Positions 63,167 through 64,000 of a stretch of DNA of 64,000 nt are shown in pieces; positions within the stretch are counted from its first letter, which is position 1; each line of letters opens with the position of its first letter. The notes below the pieces were generated by a model. The model searched no databases and was not told the DNA's origin. It saw only the letters and a list, made by a program, of their open reading frames with translations. Source of the DNA: Candidatus Eisenbacteria bacterium (GTDB taxonomy: Bacteria > Eisenbacteria > RBG-16-71-46 > JAFGJU01). The position numbers and the translations under genes are program-made. Where the stretch lies: assembly GCA_026388185.1 (NCBI GenBank), contig JAPLKG010000006.1:1-64000 (forward strand). The letters are read 5' to 3'.

Positions 63167-64000
63167 ATGAGACTTGCTTACCTCGATTGCTTTTCTGGAA
63201 TAAGCGGAGACATGTTCGTGGCTGCGTTCCTCGATGCCGGAGTGGAGCTTGAGGAACTCAGGAGTTTCCTGGAATGTTTGCCCGTAGGAGGATGGAAGGT
63301 CTCCGCGACAAAGACAAAGAGAGGGCATTTCGCTGCCACGATGTTTCGAGTGAGCGTCGAGGAAGCCAAGAAAGAAAGGCGTCTCTCAGAGATTCTGGAG
63401 CTTATAGACAGAAGCTCTCTTCCGCCTCGTGTCAAAGAAAACAGTTCAAAGGTGTTTCTCAAACTGGCCGAGGCCGAATCGACTGTGCACGGCGTCCAGC
63501 CGGAGGAGGTGCACTTCCACGAGGTGGGGGCAATCGATTCCATCGTTGACATAGTCGGGGCTGCCTCCTGTCTTCACCTCGCGGGGATTGACCGGATGTA
63601 CGTGTCGACTCTCTCTCTTGGAAAGGGCGGCACGAACGCACAACACGGGCTTATCCCACTTCCCGCCCCGGCCACCTCAGTTCTTCTTCTTGGCCACAGC
63701 GTTCGGATGATCGACATAGAGGCGGAGCTTGTCACGCCGACCGGCGCCGCGATCGTGAGTTCTCTTGGAGAGCAAGGCGACGTCCCCGTGCCTTTTAGAC
63801 TCGAGTGCATCGGATGCGGAGCCGGTTCAAACGAGTTTGAAAGTCTGCCCAACGTGCTCAGGGTCTTTGTCGGAAGCTGCGAGGGCCTCTCGTTTGAGAG
63901 AGGATTCGTTCAAGTGCTTGAGACCACGATCGACGACATGAACCCTCAGCTCTACGAGTTCCTCAGGGAGAGACTCCTGGAACTGGGTGCCCTCGACGTT
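63167..64000 (+). CDS. larC: LarC, nickel insertion enzyme (cut by window end)
   Basis: At least 278 residues, open to the window edge. It opens LAYLDCFSGISGDMFVAAFLDAG, with EVHFHEVGAIDSIVDIVGA, ISTL-type STLSLGKGGTNAQHGLIPLPAPAT, ELVTPTGAAIVSSL and ETTIDDMNPQLYEFL. LarC inserts nickel into the pincer nucleotide using CTP. In some bacteria it is made by a programmed frameshift between two parts; whether that applies cannot be seen here. ATG 63167 has GAGG about 10 bases upstream. Confidence 0.92.
   Translation, partial: MRLAYLDCFSGISGDMFVAAFLDAGVELEELRSFLECLPVGGWKVSATKTKRGHFAATMFRVSVEEAKKERRLSEILELIDRSSLPPRVKENSSKVFLKLAEAESTVHGVQPEEVHFHEVGAIDSIVDIVGAASCLHLAGIDRMYVSTLSLGKGGTNAQHGLIPLPAPATSVLLLGHSVRMIDIEAELVTPTGAAIVSSLGEQGDVPVPFRLECIGCGAGSNEFESLPNVLRVFVGSCEGLSFERGFVQVLETTIDDMNPQLYEFLRERLLELGALDV

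Overview
The window looks like one contig of a Gram-negative-type, probably uncultured bacterium of the FCB / candidate-phylum kind (Eisenbacteria, Latescibacteria or Krumholzibacteria are plausible; I cannot place it further without a search). The reasons are an LPS enzyme (LpxH), BamA-type and PorV-type outer-membrane proteins, secreted proteins ending in FlgD-like / T9SS-type C-terminal domains, heavy use of sigma-54 regulation, and an inositol-phosphate lipid pair. No rRNA, CRISPR array or complete phage is present.

Layout. (1) 1-7.9 kb is an accessory island. It opens with the right end of an IS3-family element that has cut off the 5' part of a DUF499-type anti-phage ATPase gene. Two stand-alone genes follow (a DUF4145 protein and a PD-(D/E)XK nuclease-like protein), separated by sites that resemble integron attC sites. 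Next comes a 4.1-kb integrated unit bounded by a 92-bp duplication of the 3' half of tRNA-fMet plus its terminator. That unit carries a Fic protein, an AbiEi/AbiEii-type toxin-antitoxin pair and the ruined start of a tyrosine integrase. (2) 7.9-9.8 kb returns to core genome: tRNA-fMet, ftsB and eno on the minus strand. (3) 9.9-13.3 kb is an ECF sigma factor / zinc-finger anti-sigma / bactofilin-like membrane protein operon. (4) 13.6-23.1 kb holds a secreted zinc protease behind a near-consensus sigma-54 promoter, a five-gene minus-strand NtrY/NtrX-like operon with an outer-membrane protein and a DUF4390 protein, and rlmN. (5) 23.1-30.4 kb holds an ArsR regulator, Ppx/GppA, a kbl-pruA operon and an unusual beta-barrel/SppA fusion. 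(6) 30.5-42.5 kb is a secretion and surface region. A TPR-GAF-sigma-54 activator is followed by two candidate small RNAs, tandem sigma-54 promoters, and a run of exported proteins (FN3 lipoprotein, two Tyr-rich CYDCH proteins, an M6-type protease with FG-GAP repeats, a PorV-like protein). (7) 42.6-64 kb is mostly housekeeping: envelope enzymes (LpxH, M23, amidase, PAP2, CcdA/TlpA), lpd, YbbR, pyruvoyl arginine decarboxylase, HU, RsmI, a phosphatidylinositol-type synthesis pair, Tmk, Ctp, Dus and LarB/LarC.

The most interesting signal is a set of sigma-54-type promoter matches in non-coding DNA (13593, 34473, 35026, 35069 on +, and 53628 on -), read against two sigma-54 activators encoded in the same window. 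Two of these promoters do not face a gene directly but face compact, structured, terminator-ended stretches that look like unannotated small RNAs. A third candidate small RNA has a sigma-70-type promoter.
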